Of a stretch of DNA of 64,000 nt, positions 32,132 to 45,053 are shown piece after piece (the first letter of the stretch is position 1; each line of letters begins with the position of its first letter). The notes under the pieces are model-generated. The model worked only from the letters and a program-made list of their open reading frames with translations. It ran no database searches and had not been told where the DNA came from. The DNA comes from Fonsecaea monophora (Eukaryota > Ascomycota > Eurotiomycetes > Chaetothyriales > Herpotrichiellaceae). The position numbers were made by a program, and so were the translations under genes. Where the stretch lies: contig NW_019173962.1 in the NCBI RefSeq assembly GCF_001642475.1, forward strand, positions 227,994-291,993. Direction: 5' to 3'.

Positions 32132-35100
32132 ACACTTCACCAGTCATACTCTTATTACGATATCTTGCCTCGGGTTTTCGTGTCTGTCACAGTTCATGGC
32201 ATGTCACCTGATCCTTTTCTTGCTTTGAGTTTCGGAGTGGTTGGGCATTCACATGGGTTTTTGATCAATGGGGTTGTGCAAGGGTCATGGTTATGATGGG
32301 ATGGCAAATCAATCAGTGGTGCCTTCAGTGCAATGATGTATCATACAGGCACAATACGAGCAGCCTGCTTCGGCGTTGACAGATGGGCTGAGCCGCGACA
32401 TAAGCATCAGCACCCAGAAATGAAATAAAGACTTCAAAGAATTGTGCTCCGAGTATTCTAGTTTGTTTTGGTCGTCGCGTCGCGTTCAGGCGCGTGGCTA
32501 TTGTGACTCCCTGGTGGTCCCCGACCGACCTTGCCGGCGATCCCGGTGCCGCGAGTCCAAGGACCTTCAACATTTGAAGGCTCTTCTGACTTTGGGCCGT
32601 TGGAGCATTTTGGTCTAGGCAGCAGTCATTCTTCTGCAAAGTTGGGCTCTGTACAGTGTGTCTTTTGATTATTCAATTCGGTATTACTGTTTGATTTGTA
32701 AACGGTATTCACAAAGGTGACTCGATTGAGAGCCCCTCCATATTTTATATATTAATGAGTTGCCTCTGCCCACGATGGGCTGCTCAACGCACCATCTCTT
32801 GCGCGTCACTGGGGGAGTCACCGGCCGAGGCTTGAAGATCAGTGTCTTTCGAAGCCTAGGTAGGTCTAGTGAAGCAGCTTGACATACGTGGCGGTTGGTT
32901 GTCGCGGCAATCTGCCCTAATTGCCCCTTTCACGGACTCATCGTTGATGCAGGCACATCTGTGGCCTGGTTGACTCACCCTGAGTATGGCAATGTTGGTG
33001 GCGCTGAGCAGAGCTGGCACATGCGTTCACCTGGGGCTGGGATACTCGTTGGCCTGCGCATTTCTCGTTTTGAGGATCAATGCTTCTGCCAGGAACCTGG
33101 ATGCAAGTTCGCCCTTGGATGAATGTCAGCCAGGGGCTTTTGGCTCGTATACATCCTAGGATGCACCAGGGTCAGGAGGATTTAAGCATCAATATCTTTG
33201 TTGGGGCTGGTTGTACTCGGTGGCGTTTTTGTCGCGCACCTCCAGGAATAGATCCATTCCGGCATAGTAACTATATTATTCTACTTCAGCGGACGCTCAC
33301 ACTCTCCCGTTTAATCTCCAAGCTCGCAGAGTCCTCGTATTTTCTTGGAGCCCTGCTGTCATGATATACTTATTACAGACTTCGCGGAGACTTGTGCGAC
33401 TGTTGGGCACCTGTGGGACGATGACCTTCATGACTTTGGCACTCGGCGGAATGTCACTCTGGGTTTCAAGGCCTGCCCTTCAATGGCTTTTGCCAGTTGC
33501 CAGAGTACACGATGATAAAATACCAGCGAGGCCACTTTCACAGCATCAAGAAGTATTGTGAGGGTGTCGTAGTGAGAAGTGTGGTGTTGGTGTCGGAATA
33601 TGTGAGCCTTGCCGAGTTTATTTTCTCAATTTGGAGAATTAAATTCTACCAACGTCCAAGCAACCTTAGCCCACACCATCCACACATTCACAGCCTCAAC
33701 ACACCCCCAAGGTATACCAGACCAGGAGAAAGTGCGCCTCGATGGCCTGTGAGAAATCCAAATAACAGAGAGAGATTGCATCCAAATATCCGCAAGGGAA
33801 AGTCCAGCTGCAACGCCCAGCGTTTCTCTCGTCCAGCCCGTCACGCCCAACGCACCCTACACCCAGGCTGGTAAAGTCGGCAGTCTCTCACTCACTACGA
33901 TGGACGAACCTCCGAATCACGGGATTCTGATGCACGGCCAATGGTGCACCGAAGGAATTATCTGTCGCATGGCCAGTTTACCCATATAGACGGTGGGTTG
34001 TGGCAACAGCGTTTTACAAGGCGCCGAACACTACACCCCTACAGACTAGACTCTGCGACCTACAATCGTGGGGGTGGCAAGCGTCCACTTCTTCCGGGAG
34101 ACACTGGGGTTTCGGCGGAAGACGTACAGTTCGAGGTTACATGGGAGCATGGTGCAGAAGGGTGTTGATGAAGATTAACCCAGTGACGAATACGTCGTCC
34201 TGTATGTTGGCGCAGGAAAGTGAGCAGTTTGCTCAAGTTCGTAAAGACTTCTCTTTCCATCAGGTGAAAACGGCGATACGCTTTCAAAGATCCCAAAATA
34301 GCCGAGAATGACAGCGGGTAATTCCAAACCCAACCACACGATAGGCACTTCAACAAACTGCGTGTACAGTCGCACCTTGAGAACTACCCAGGCCGAGGTC
34401 CCGTATCGAGGCCTCGACACAACGCAAACCAGGCGATGCAAACCCAATACCTGACCACCGAGGATGGCTGGTTTTGTTCCTAAGACAAGGAAGCCACGAG
34501 CACCACGAGCGAGCTGACTGGACCATGCGAGCTGCCAATATACCCAGACGCCAGCCGATGCTGCGAGCCTGTCACCAGCACTACAAACTCGAGGCACACA
34601 GGACGCGGGCTGTTGCTGGAGCGGTGAGTGACAATGCAGGATGTGTTCAGCTAAGGTTCCGCAGGACTTTTCGGATGTCTCACCACCAGGAGGGTATGGA
34701 TGACTCGTCCTTGTAGATCACAGCTAGTGTCTTTCAAGGAGTATACTGCTGATCCCGGTAAAATTACATTTTACCTTCCTCTTTCAGCGACAACCCAGGA
34801 ACTTCCACGGAACCATACGAGGAGCGGTGTTCAGTGATACTGCCGCATGGATGAACTGGCGGCTTCTGGGGAAGGGTCCTGTGTTCGTATTCATCAGCTT
34901 ACACGGGCCACCAATGATCTCGAAAACGACTCGCTGCAGTGCGTCGACGAGAGATACATCTGCAAAGAGAAAACTGAGAAGGCTGGCGGGTGTACTTTCC
35001 CCAAACGGCATGCCTTACCCAACCCACCGGACGACGGAAAACCACAACAAAAATATACGAGGATCTTTCAGGTAGACCTTGGTTATTGCGGGGGATTCCG

Positions 35101-38056
35101 CCACGTGGGTGGGAAGCCTTGTGGAGGGCCAAGATGTGCCACATTTCCGCAGCATATTCAGCTGTGTTGTCTGTGAGAGGATCTCCGCTGCTAGAGGCAC
35201 CAGAGGTGACAAATGATGCTCAGCCATTTTCCTCGGAGGAAGCAGCAAATGTGGCGGTGCGGGTCCTCTGTGGTCGATCACAGCTCCACAAGCGGACAAG
35301 CAGCTGAACCCAGGTCGCTGGGCAAATGCTATTCGGTCGCTTGTATGGTCACCAGCCACACCAATACATTCTGCATGTCCGAGAAACCTGCGGTGTCTCA
35401 ACCGACACATGGCATTTACATTACCAAATAGGTCAACGGGAACACCGACAGGTGACACAAAAGCCCAGACTGATAATTTACAAGAACGGTAATGGCAGAT
35501 TGATATTGTGGCTTGGCCAGAGGACAGATCACCGAAGCTTTCCACTGAAATTCTCTGAAGGTCCAGCCAACCATTGGGCAGGATGGGTAAAAGCCCTGCC
35601 CAAGAAGAGAAAAATGAGTGGCATATGCCTTCCCCATGCAGGTTAGGGTGGTGAGAATCTTGCACGAGCCCAGCCTGACATGGCCCTTATTGGCTTTGGC
35701 CCGATGCTAGCCGAATATTGCCCTCAGCACCAATCAGGCTGCTTAGTTCAGCAAACAGAGTTTTCATTGCAGCTGCTCGATCGGAATCTGGACCGTAGGA
35801 CCGCAGGACAGCCGGAACCGCGACACGCTTAGACCCAAGTCGACCCCATTCCTAGGGTTCCAGCCTTACCCAACGCTCCAGCCAAATGCGATGCAACGGC
35901 ACCTCGGCACGTTCCTGCATTTAGACGAGAAAAATCGAAGTTCTAGAAGGAATACCCAACATGGATCCCATTCGGCCGGAAAGCCCCGCCCAGGACTCAG
36001 GAGAGCGAGGGTGTGTCTCAACCACTGTCTCAAAGCGGTCGATGAGATGCCGCGTTGCAATTGCCGATCCTAGCTGAATACCGCAAAGAGAAGAGCACCG
36101 GAGAAGAAACTTCACCAGTCAGAGGAGAGTGCTACCTCGTATACGGACTACATGCAACATCAATACATGCGAGCTGGTCGGGTTATTTCAATTAGGCTGA
36201 TACCCATTCAGCATCCCCTGGTTGTGCTGAGCAGGCACGGACCCAGGCTGTCGGATTTTCAGATTGGTCGTCTTTTGACATTACCAAGGAAGCGGAATTT
36301 GGAAGCAAGATATGGTTATTCAGATGGGGGTTGCGGGTCCTTGCTAACGTAAGGACACGTACGGAGTATATCGTGTGGACAGGAATTTGTGCACAGGCTT
36401 GTGCAGGTGAACAAGGGTTGACTAAGGTCACTTCAGTGGAGGTGGTGTGAGGGAACAACTCAAACCCCGGCGACCGGCGGGCATCGAGAGAACTTGAGGA
36501 TCCGAGGGGATTTGGTCGTACGAGAGGGGAACGGCTGGGATCGGCTTACAGCAGCAAGAGCAAAAACCGAGCAGCCTGGATGATTCTCGGGATCGCTCGG
36601 GCTGTCGTCAGCGGTTGCCAGCCATTGGCCAGATCGCAACGAGATCCAAGCACAGCCACAGCAAATCCCTCATCGATTGGGTTCTGGTCAAGTCGCCAAG
36701 TCACGCAGTCTGGCCGATCATGACCCCGGCCCTGATTTACGGGTAGCAAGGAAAGGGCCTGGTGAACCCTACGTGGCCTACTTTTCAGATTCTTCCAGGC
36801 CTGGATGCGAGCATAGGGTTCATCCGACGGTGCAATACGTGGACGTGAAGGCTCAGTGCGGTGCCAGAGACTTGAGTCTCGCAAGCAAACCACTATCTTA
36901 CGATCTCGAACGGGCGGAAAAAAGGCTATGCATAACCTGGGAGAGATCTTGAGACGTGTAATCTACCTGCCTGAAGCGGCAAGCGACTTATGCCTAGAAT
37001 TGTCACTATGGGCATCAGCTGGGTGCATTTCTCATGCTGCTTGGCTACGCAGAATCAGGCATGTGCAGGGTGCAAGCACCCGAAAGTCACTCTTCCGGTG
37101 CCCTTTCCATCAAGTCTGTTGGGGGATCACTAGGGGGGTGTCAGGCCCGGAGAAAAAAAGGGCTGCAGCCCCAGGGCATTACACAGGCCTTACCCATAGA
37201 TTACAGCTAACGGAAGCACCACCAATCGCCTACAACGATTTACCGAGCCAGGCCTTGGAAGAACCTCACGCTGCTTAACACCTTTGGGGGTAGGCCCATC
37301 ACGCCCATCCCCCCTCTACCACTTGTCGGGTCCACCCCCAGCAGGGTCCGTCCGAGTCGCTCAAGTGCTCGTCCTAGTCTTGGGTTAAACTCTCGCAGTC
37401 ACCGCAAGCCGGTAATCCCTGTCATCACGACGTCACCTTCTCCCCCCCTCCAAACAAGCAACCATCACCACACACCACGCAGCTTACCCTTACATTTTCT
37501 CCCCTGCAGTTTCCGCTACCCTTCGTCTCTTCCGGCCGACGTCGCTTTTTTTCCTCAACATACACTAGACGTAACCTCAGCAGCACAAGGACTGCTCTCT
37601 TTTTTTCCACAATTGCCCTATTCGTATGCCGCTGGGGAACTGGGCCAGCAAATCTTATTTCCTGGTTCCCGAAAGAAACCAAAAGCCATATTTGACCATT
37701 GCTATTCCGCTCACATCACCGATACCTCCGCTTCCCATCTTCTCCTTCCATCCTGTTCGACATTGCTCTGTCGTCAGCCCTTGGACAATCTTCCCAGTGG
37801 CCGGATACTCAAATATCCTGCCTGCATATAGATTTCGCCACTTCGGTCTTTCATACCTTTTCCTATTCCTCCCTCCCAAAGTCCACGTACCTTACGCCGA
37901 ATTCTACCCAGATTCGATACCCACTCTGTACATTACCAATCTGTGAACAATTCTCGCACTCACGACTATACAACTGATACAACATCCTCGATTTTGAGAC
38001 TCGCCTTCTCATCTTCGCCTCCTACACACTACACCATCATCGCCAGAACGACCTTG
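32132..38056. other. gene-free stretch of about 5.9 kb between H4 and the Rpn4-like gene
   Basis: I find no frame that resembles a known protein on either strand, no tRNA or 5S rRNA, and no terminal repeats. The longest frame is 35015-35665 (minus), of unremarkable composition. From about 37430 the plus strand is strongly pyrimidine-rich (several C and T runs), consistent with the promoter and long leader of the downstream regulator. That leader contains an upstream ATG at 37626 opening a 106-codon frame. Confidence 0.5.
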
Positions 38057-39733
38057 ATGCAATCATCGACGTCGCTATCACAGAGCCCTACGATCCGCAT
38101 TCAGAAATCGAGTCCTACGCCGACCCCTTCATCACAAGCGCCCATGCTGGCTCAGAGTACCCTAGTGGGTGGATGGAACGACGGGTATAACAGCCCAGGG
38201 GGTTACTTGAGTGCGCTGCCTAAGAATTTTCAAGACCAACGATTCCATAAAAGAGATTCGTCGGGATCATCTGTAACCTCGCTGGGTCCGCCTTCGCCGC
38301 TCAACCAGAACAATATATACCCACATATTGTCGCCACATCTGACTCGAGTTTTCCACCTACCTACGATTTTGACTACACTCAAACTCCACACACGGCAAA
38401 GTCAGATTCTGCCATGATGTACCCCTCGAACTTCGCTGCCGTCGATATGAGGAGGATACAGTCGACAGGCGCCGACGAGCGTGCGTCATATGCTCTCTCT
38501 GCGCCGCAGTCGGTCTCGACAATGAGTCACAACTCTCCTGCAACGCCGCATACTACTTATGAGCCCGAGTACGACGAGAAAAATGTCTATGGTGAGGAGA
38601 ACTCTGGCGAGGACGAGATGCTGTTCGATTACTTACAATTCGACCCAGGCTACACCAATGCGTACCAGCAGTCATTGCAAGATGTCTTTCCCGACCAACA
38701 TTTTACAAACCCCATGGCTGCCTACTCACAGGCGCAACCAAACATGCAGCAGAGAATGGCTGTCAACGCGCATAGGCAGAACATGATGGCCGACAGACTG
38801 CAGGCTGCACAACAAGACCACCTGAGAACAGACTCGCCAACATCAAATCCTCGCGACAAGTCGCCCTTCCGGCAAAATTCTCCCTACAGCATGCCGGCGC
38901 CAACTCAGCGACCTCAGCCTACGCTGCAGAAGCAGCGCACCTCGATCTCGCCCAAGGAACTGATGTTGGACGAGCACGACGTTGACGATCACTCAACGCC
39001 ACTGTTCGCCGCCGACCAGTCACAATCCATGTTCGCAACGCGTAGAACCCCATCGAACCTCTCGAGTTTCTACACCGCCGCCAGCGAACCGTCAATACAA
39101 GTCCCACCACAATATTCGTTTGTCAACCAGCAGTCGAGACAAGTAACTCAGGCAGGAATGCACGAAATCAGTCCCGAGTTCCCGGCACACATGATCTCGA
39201 TGGAGTCAACTGCAGATGAATCATCGGAGCCTTCCAGCCAGCAGTCGATGCAAAGGCCTCGGCCACAGTCACAGGCTGCTGCGCCTCAACCGCAGCCACA
39301 AACTCAACAACAACAGCGGCCGGTTGACACATCATCTGACTCCGGCACCTACTCGTGTACGTATCACGGATGTCACCTGAGATTTGACACTCCCGCCAAA
39401 CTCCAGAAGCACAAGAGGGAAGGTCACAGGCAGACTTCGCCGTCGTCATCCGGGTCGACCAATTTGGCGCTGCGCAACTCACAAGCTGGGCCGCACCGGT
39501 GCGATCGGATCAATCCAAGTACGGGCAAGCCTTGCAACTCGATCTTTTCTCGGCCGTACGACCTTACGCGACACGAAGATACTATTCACAACGCCCGAAA
39601 GCAAAAGGTCCGCTGCCATTTGTGCACCGAGGAGAAAACTTTTTCGCGAAACGATGCGCTGACACGACACATGCGCGTGGTTCACCCCGATGTCGACTGG
39701 GTGGGCAAGCAAAAGCGCAAGAATCAAAAGTGA
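38057..39733 (+). CDS. C2H2 zinc-finger transcription factor, Rpn4-like
   Basis: Nuclear regulator, 558 aa, single exon from the first in-frame ATG (38057); the frame is open further 5' but without an ATG. The N-terminal 400 residues are low-complexity (Ser, Pro, Gln, Thr), with an acidic patch EEDSGEDEMLFDYLQFDP-like near residue 190 that could activate transcription. DNA binding lies in the last 130 residues: CTYHGCHLRFDTPAKLQKHKR, then an unusual finger RCDRINPSTGKPCNSIFSRP with YDLTRHEDTIH, and RCHLCTEEKTFSRNDALTRH. The FSRPYDLTRHxxTIH plus FSRxDALxRH arrangement is that of Rpn4, the activator of proteasome genes. Proteasome control is therefore inferred; a different target set is possible. 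Confidence 0.8.
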   Translation: MQSSTSLSQSPTIRIQKSSPTPTPSSQAPMLAQSTLVGGWNDGYNSPGGYLSALPKNFQDQRFHKRDSSGSSVTSLGPPSPLNQNNIYPHIVATSDSSFPPTYDFDYTQTPHTAKSDSAMMYPSNFAAVDMRRIQSTGADERASYALSAPQSVSTMSHNSPATPHTTYEPEYDEKNVYGEENSGEDEMLFDYLQFDPGYTNAYQQSLQDVFPDQHFTNPMAAYSQAQPNMQQRMAVNAHRQNMMADRLQAAQQDHLRTDSPTSNPRDKSPFRQNSPYSMPAPTQRPQPTLQKQRTSISPKELMLDEHDVDDHSTPLFAADQSQSMFATRRTPSNLSSFYTAASEPSIQVPPQYSFVNQQSRQVTQAGMHEISPEFPAHMISMESTADESSEPSSQQSMQRPRPQSQAAAPQPQPQTQQQQRPVDTSSDSGTYSCTYHGCHLRFDTPAKLQKHKREGHRQTSPSSSGSTNLALRNSQAGPHRCDRINPSTGKPCNSIFSRPYDLTRHEDTIHNARKQKVRCHLCTEEKTFSRNDALTRHMRVVHPDVDWVGKQKRKNQK

Positions 39734-40994
39734 ACGAGTGAAGTGGCTGGAACATTCACGAAATTGGTGCGACTGAGTCAGCCACCCGAGTGCTGATGAA
39801 CTAGGCCGCCGCAGGGCCTAGAACTCCGACGCGAGGGCGAAACAAACACGTCGCCCGGGGACTGCAGGATTGTTGTCCGAGTCCAAAAAAAGATCTACGC
39901 CTGGGGCCAACCGACGACAGACTCATACAACAACCTTTTTCTAACTGTGTATGACTAACCCACGACAAACGCCTTGCGAGCTGTGTGTTTGCTTCTGGTT
40001 TGACCTGGACAGAACAGCGAAGCGAGGGATTTTTTTTCGGGGCGCGCAATTTTTCCTTCAAGGGTGTTGGCTTGGCTTAGCTCAGCAATGACGTATGACG
40101 AAATGGGAGTGGTTCTTTTTCGACGCTAGCGGGGTATTGGAGGCCGGCAGGTCTTTCCGGATAAAGCATGGCGTCAGGCTCGAGGATCGGTCAAGCTGCA
40201 ACAAATGATGACGACAAGACGAGGCTTCGCGAGGCGAGGCTGGCTATGAACGATTTGAATATGGGATGGATCTGCATGTGTTTGAGAGTTTTCTGGGGAT
40301 GATTCGTCACTGGATTGTGGCTTGGAATTTTTTCTATTATTTCTTTTATTTCTTTTTGGATTCGTTTCGCAGAAGACCCAAAAATGGGCGGACAAAAGGG
40401 GGGCAAGATCAAAAAGTGTTGGACCAGGCGACATACTGCACTTATCCTGCATTGACCTTTTTCCGTATCGATAGACTGTACAACAGCTTGTGTTCATATG
40501 GTCACTATTATCTGGATGGGGACACGGATCAGACGGAGGAAGTGTGTTCTGGAGCTCTGCTTTGAGGTGTTGCTCAAACATGCGATCACGGCACGAAGCC
40601 TCTTGTACATGATTCATACATGAGATTGTTAAATAAAACTTTTCTCCTAACATCCAGCTACTAAGTATCCTGTAGGATTTACTTATGGCTTGACATGACG
40701 GTTGACTATTTCCTACATTTCCTACATCCCTACGCGTACGTGTACAGACGTACTAAGACAGCTTAACTGTGTCGTTCTTTCTTTTCTTTCGCTTCGAGTT
40801 TCAGTGCGAGATCACATTCTTCTCCCTTCGCAGTCTCGCTCGTTCTCGTCCCGTCCCTCTCGTTCTCGTACAATTTCGCGCACCGATTCGAGCGAGTCGA
40901 ACGAACAGACAGCCAGACAGACAGACCACCTACCGCCTGCCGAGTACTTGTTTGTTGGCCAGCGATGAGACCATCTCAGGTGTGAGGATCAGCC

Positions 40995-41030
40995 GACTGA
41001 CTGACTGACTGACTGACGGACGGACGGACG
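40995..41030 (+). repeat. compound (GACT)n(GGAC)n microsatellite
   Basis: About five GACT units followed directly by about three and a half GGAC units. Confidence 0.85.
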
Positions 41031-41429
41031 ATAAATCCGAGAAACGTCCATGGATCGATGGGTCCATGGGCCAGTGGTCACCGCAAACGCAGCAGCACGC
41101 TTTTACAAGGAGTCCCAGATCTCAGATGCAAGCTAGAGAGCCCTTGTAGGTACTAAAGTAACTCCTGGAGACGAGGTTTGTGTTGTGGGGGTCATACGCT
41201 TGCTTGCAGCTTGCAGCTTGAGCTCCCCGGGAGACCGACAGTCAAAGACTAAAACAAAAGTTCCGTGATGTCTCTCTCTCTGTGGATGTTTTTGCCGGGT
41301 TTCTCTTGTTCGCTCAATCGGTCGGTCACAACTTTCAATAGCTCGGGGCTCAGAGCTCTCTCCTGAGCTACAAGTACGCATCTGGTGATGGTTCGCATAG
41401 AGTTCGGCAGCTTCGAGGTGCTAGTATGC

Positions 41430-41441
41430 AGTACTAAGTAC
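41430..41441 (+). repeat. AGTACTAAGTAC palindrome copy
   Basis: Twelve-base near-palindrome in the gene-poor stretch, one of several dispersed copies. Confidence 0.7.
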
Positions 41442-43476
41442 CGAGTACGCAAGCGGCATTCTCTGCTCCTGCGGACCGCGCCCACATGTGAGGTAGGTAT
41501 GCGAGCTGCTGTTGTCTCAGAGTGGGAGGCAGGGGAGCAAATAGCGGCATCCCGCCTGGTCTCAACGACCTCGCCATCCATCCATGTCTGATTAGAGAGA
41601 GAGGGGTTTGCAACATCTGATCAAACCTAACCCAGTAGTTGGGCGCGCGCACTCTTGTATCGGCTCGATTGTTTGATCCCATGACGCGTGCGAGTATGTG
41701 GAAGTCAACCCCATTCTCGAGGATTTGCTGTAGTCAATTGTTTGCTTATTGCTGGTTGCGCCAGCCAGTGTCACGACAATACGACCCCTGGCTACAACAA
41801 ATACGAGTTGGCATTGTCTGCCAATACGGCAGCGATGTTCATTAGATGTTGTACTTTTGCGTGGGTTGTGCTTGTAGGTAGTAAGAATGTGGTTTGGCAT
41901 TGCCTGATGTAGTGGTCTGACAACCACGGCATTACCGGCAGTCAACCATTGGATATTGTCTTCGCTTGCAGATAATAGACTCGACTGGATGCAGACCTAT
42001 TTCAGAAAGTCTGGGCGCTGAAAATCTACTTACCGACCGACCGACCCAAGTTTTCAAGAGCTTGCTTGCTGCACCATACAGGCTGGAGCTGGAGAAACAC
42101 CTGACAATCTGAATCAATTGCCAACTAACACACGGCTTGTTCCAGGCCTCGAGAGTTTCAGAGTCTGGTAATATTCGTGCAACGAGCGTCCAGTGGTCCG
42201 GTTATAGCAGCGGCTGGCCGGCCATGGTCGTAAGTTTTTGACCACATGGAAAGGAAAGGTTTACTTGATACTAAAGGGATGAACTGAACCGCTCGCTACT
42301 GACTCGTACAAGTATGAAATGCCCCTGAAGCATTCTTTCAGACCAGTCACCAGCCAGTCCATGTGCATCAATCGGGGAGGCACCCGCAAATTTGGATTTG
42401 GTTGAAGCCCTATCAATGAACATTCCTTGGCTCAGTGGGAGAGAACGGCACAACAACCTCGACACTCGTGACGAGACTTTTTCGGAAAGTTAGCAAAGCA
42501 TCCAGAGACGCATCTCGAAAACTTTGACCTCGCAAATGGGCGAAACGAACGTGCAACGAGCGAGCGAGAGAGAGCTTGACATTGATTCTGCATGTACAGG
42601 AAACACACGAATAGACCGACAGACAGACATACTCACTCACTCACTCGCTCACTCGAGAAGGAAGGTACGTACTGATGAATGGAATGGTCCAGAACATTCT
42701 GGCATAAGTTCAACTCCAAGTCAAGTTCAGCCCAATCAAATCAGGCCACAGACAACAGACTGACAACCATTGCCGGTCCATCAGTGATCAATGAAGTTAG
42801 GTTAGAGAGGCCGATCTCGCACCCACCAAATGTAACGCTCTCGTGAGTCCACCGCCAGAGGTTCTACAGGTACCACTCTTAGAGGGACACTCTTCGCCGT
42901 TGGGCAGCCCAGACAGCCAAACCCCAAGCACCAAGGTTCCCTACCCGAGCCCGATACCCGATACTAGTACTAGTACCCGACGCATGCATGAGCAAGGATG
43001 GGATTCAAGAAGTTCACCATCTCTGTAACTGCATGCACTGCACCTCTGGGCAAGTGGCTGGGATCAAGGTCTCGGGAATTTGCGGGGTCTAACTACTACT
43101 TAGCATTTACTCGAACCTTAGCCACGCACACCCAAGAGTGCGAGGCCTAACCTCCAGAAAGATTACTCGTACGAGTGAGTGCTCGGCACCGTTTCGTCTG
43201 GCTGCCCGGCTTGCTGGCCGGCTGACTCAGTATAGCATTTGTCAAACGTCGTGCGGAATGTAAAATGTCGCACGGGAATGGAATCACTTACCAAAAGACC
43301 GAATAGTATGGATGGATGGACAAGGGAACTCGGCACCTCGGCCTCCGAGTGACTGAGTGAGTGATTGCCTGACAATAGCCGTCCGTTTTAGGTTATGCAA
43401 TGAGGTTGATTTGATTACATGAACATCATCTCCCGCGCGGGAGGTGGTAGGCGCAAACTCCCAATCAAGTACCTAC

Positions 43477-43487
43477 CTACTAAGTAG
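43477..43487 (+). repeat. CTACTAAGTAG palindrome, variant copy
   Basis: Variant of the same dispersed motif with C/G outer bases (CTAC-TAA-GTAG). Confidence 0.6.
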
Positions 43488-43829
43488 CCTAGTGATAGGA
43501 GCCTAGTAGCCAGGCTAGTTAATATCCCGCGAGCGTGTACAGCCTTACTTGCTTCGTCATCTTCGCCTCTCTTTACATCTGCCCTTGTGGGGTATTTGCA
43601 GAGGTTACTTAGTTGAATTGTACAAAGTCGAGGTTCAAGGCTGCGTCGGCGCCGCGTACGTACGCGGCAGGTAGGGAATACGGAGTACGCATCCGCTTGG
43701 TGCACCGACCTTTTTCCAAAATAGGAATCTGCACATGCCCAAAGGAGGTCTGGCTAGTATTCGTAGGTATGTAATTACAACCTTGCCAGGTAAAACTGAG
43801 ATCAACCAACGCCATAGCCACTACTAACT

Positions 43830-43841
43830 AGTACTTAGTAG
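43830..43841 (-). repeat. AGTACTTAGTAG copy (reverse orientation)
   Basis: Reverse-orientation copy of the dispersed motif, preceded by CTAACT. Confidence 0.6.
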
Positions 43842-44188
43842 TTGTTCCCTTTGGCTCGCTGTAGGGCCACCGATCGTGCAGTGTCAGCGTGAGATCCCGA
43901 TTGGAGGTATCGTCAACCGGGTAGGGGGTTACACCCCTGCACGATAGAATACCAAAACTACTACTTCCTGGCAATGGTGCCCGCCACCACCTGAAGATCG
44001 ATCGATAGATTAGAATTGATGAATAAAGGGGTACTACTACTTTGGCCTTCTCAGATAGTTTGATGCACCGCTCTGATGCTGCTCTGATGTACATCAGATA
44101 CAATGACACAGCATCAAGGGTTTTTAAGGACGCATCAATGCTTCATCAGACACAGTATCAGACAGTAATATCAAAACTGTATAGATTG

Positions 44189-44201
44189 AGTACTAAGTAC
44201 T
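44189..44201 (+). repeat. AGTACTAAGTACT palindrome copy
   Basis: Perfect form: two AGTACT hexamers around a single A. Further GTACT copies follow within 20 bp. Confidence 0.7.
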
Positions 44202-45053
44202 GAGGGTACTACCCACGGTGCCGAACTACTACTTCCTTTCTAACATAAGCGAGTGAAGTGCTGGGAATGCCTAATTAAAAAGCTAGTAAGACCTTGAATT
44301 ACCAGTCCAGTCTGGTCAAAAACTCAACTTCTGTGAGATGGTGCATCCTCCTTTCTTCGAGGCATTAACGATTGCCGTTTTGGGATTTCCAGGTCCTGTA
44401 GTCTGAGAAAGGAAAGACCGTTAACTTGAACAGTGTTGGGATGTTCGCGGGGTTACGACCCAACGTATTTTGGCAAATAGGGAGGCATGCCAGAGAGACG
44501 CATTAGCATCATCCGTGTAGCTCTTGATGGATGGTGGCATTAGTCAGAATTGGAAGAGCGTGCCATTTACCTGGTAGTATTACCCCTTTTGGCGAAATTC
44601 GTGACGCGTTTAGAACCCTTTCCAGTAGCTCAACTTTTCCAGTTTGGAGACCGAAACACCTACCGACTAACTACACTGTAACTACAAAGTAACCAAGTCA
44701 CGCGCTGTGAACTGTACTGTGCACATGACGGGTAACGGCTTGAAGTACTTGTATCCAGCTTCCTGATGCACTCGTCGCAAATGCTAAGTAGCAACGATGT
44801 GAAGGTTACCTTTATTGTAAGTCAAACTGATCGCACCAGGAGCCGGACTACGGTCTTCTCCAAATCGCAGAGCTCTTCTCGTCCAAAGAAAATGGGACTT
44901 GGATCTAATCTCACCACTCGTCATTAAGCAAGAGATGCATAGCGCATGATATTGAGGCCAGGCCAAGGGCAGATCTTCTACTACTACTATTAATCCCTGT
45001 AAGTCACCATGCTAGGTGTACGCCTCAAATCCAGCCAGGGGAGGCTAGCACAA

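Larger units (their letters stand above)
39734..45053. other. gene-poor stretch of about 5.3 kb with microsatellites and AGTACTAAGTAC palindromes
   Basis: No convincing gene. It holds (GACT)5 followed by (GGAC)n at about 40995-41030 and several short palindromes listed separately. Frames are short and of random composition. The first few hundred bases are the 3' flank of the Rpn4-like gene. Confidence 0.5.

Noticed and set aside
35015..35665. 216-codon minus-strand ORF in the gene-free block
   Set aside because: No recognisable motif, amino-acid composition like random sequence, and no splice-linked neighbours.
37943..38056. GTG-started extension of the Rpn4-like frame
   Set aside because: No ATG in the extension; first ATG at 38057 is used.
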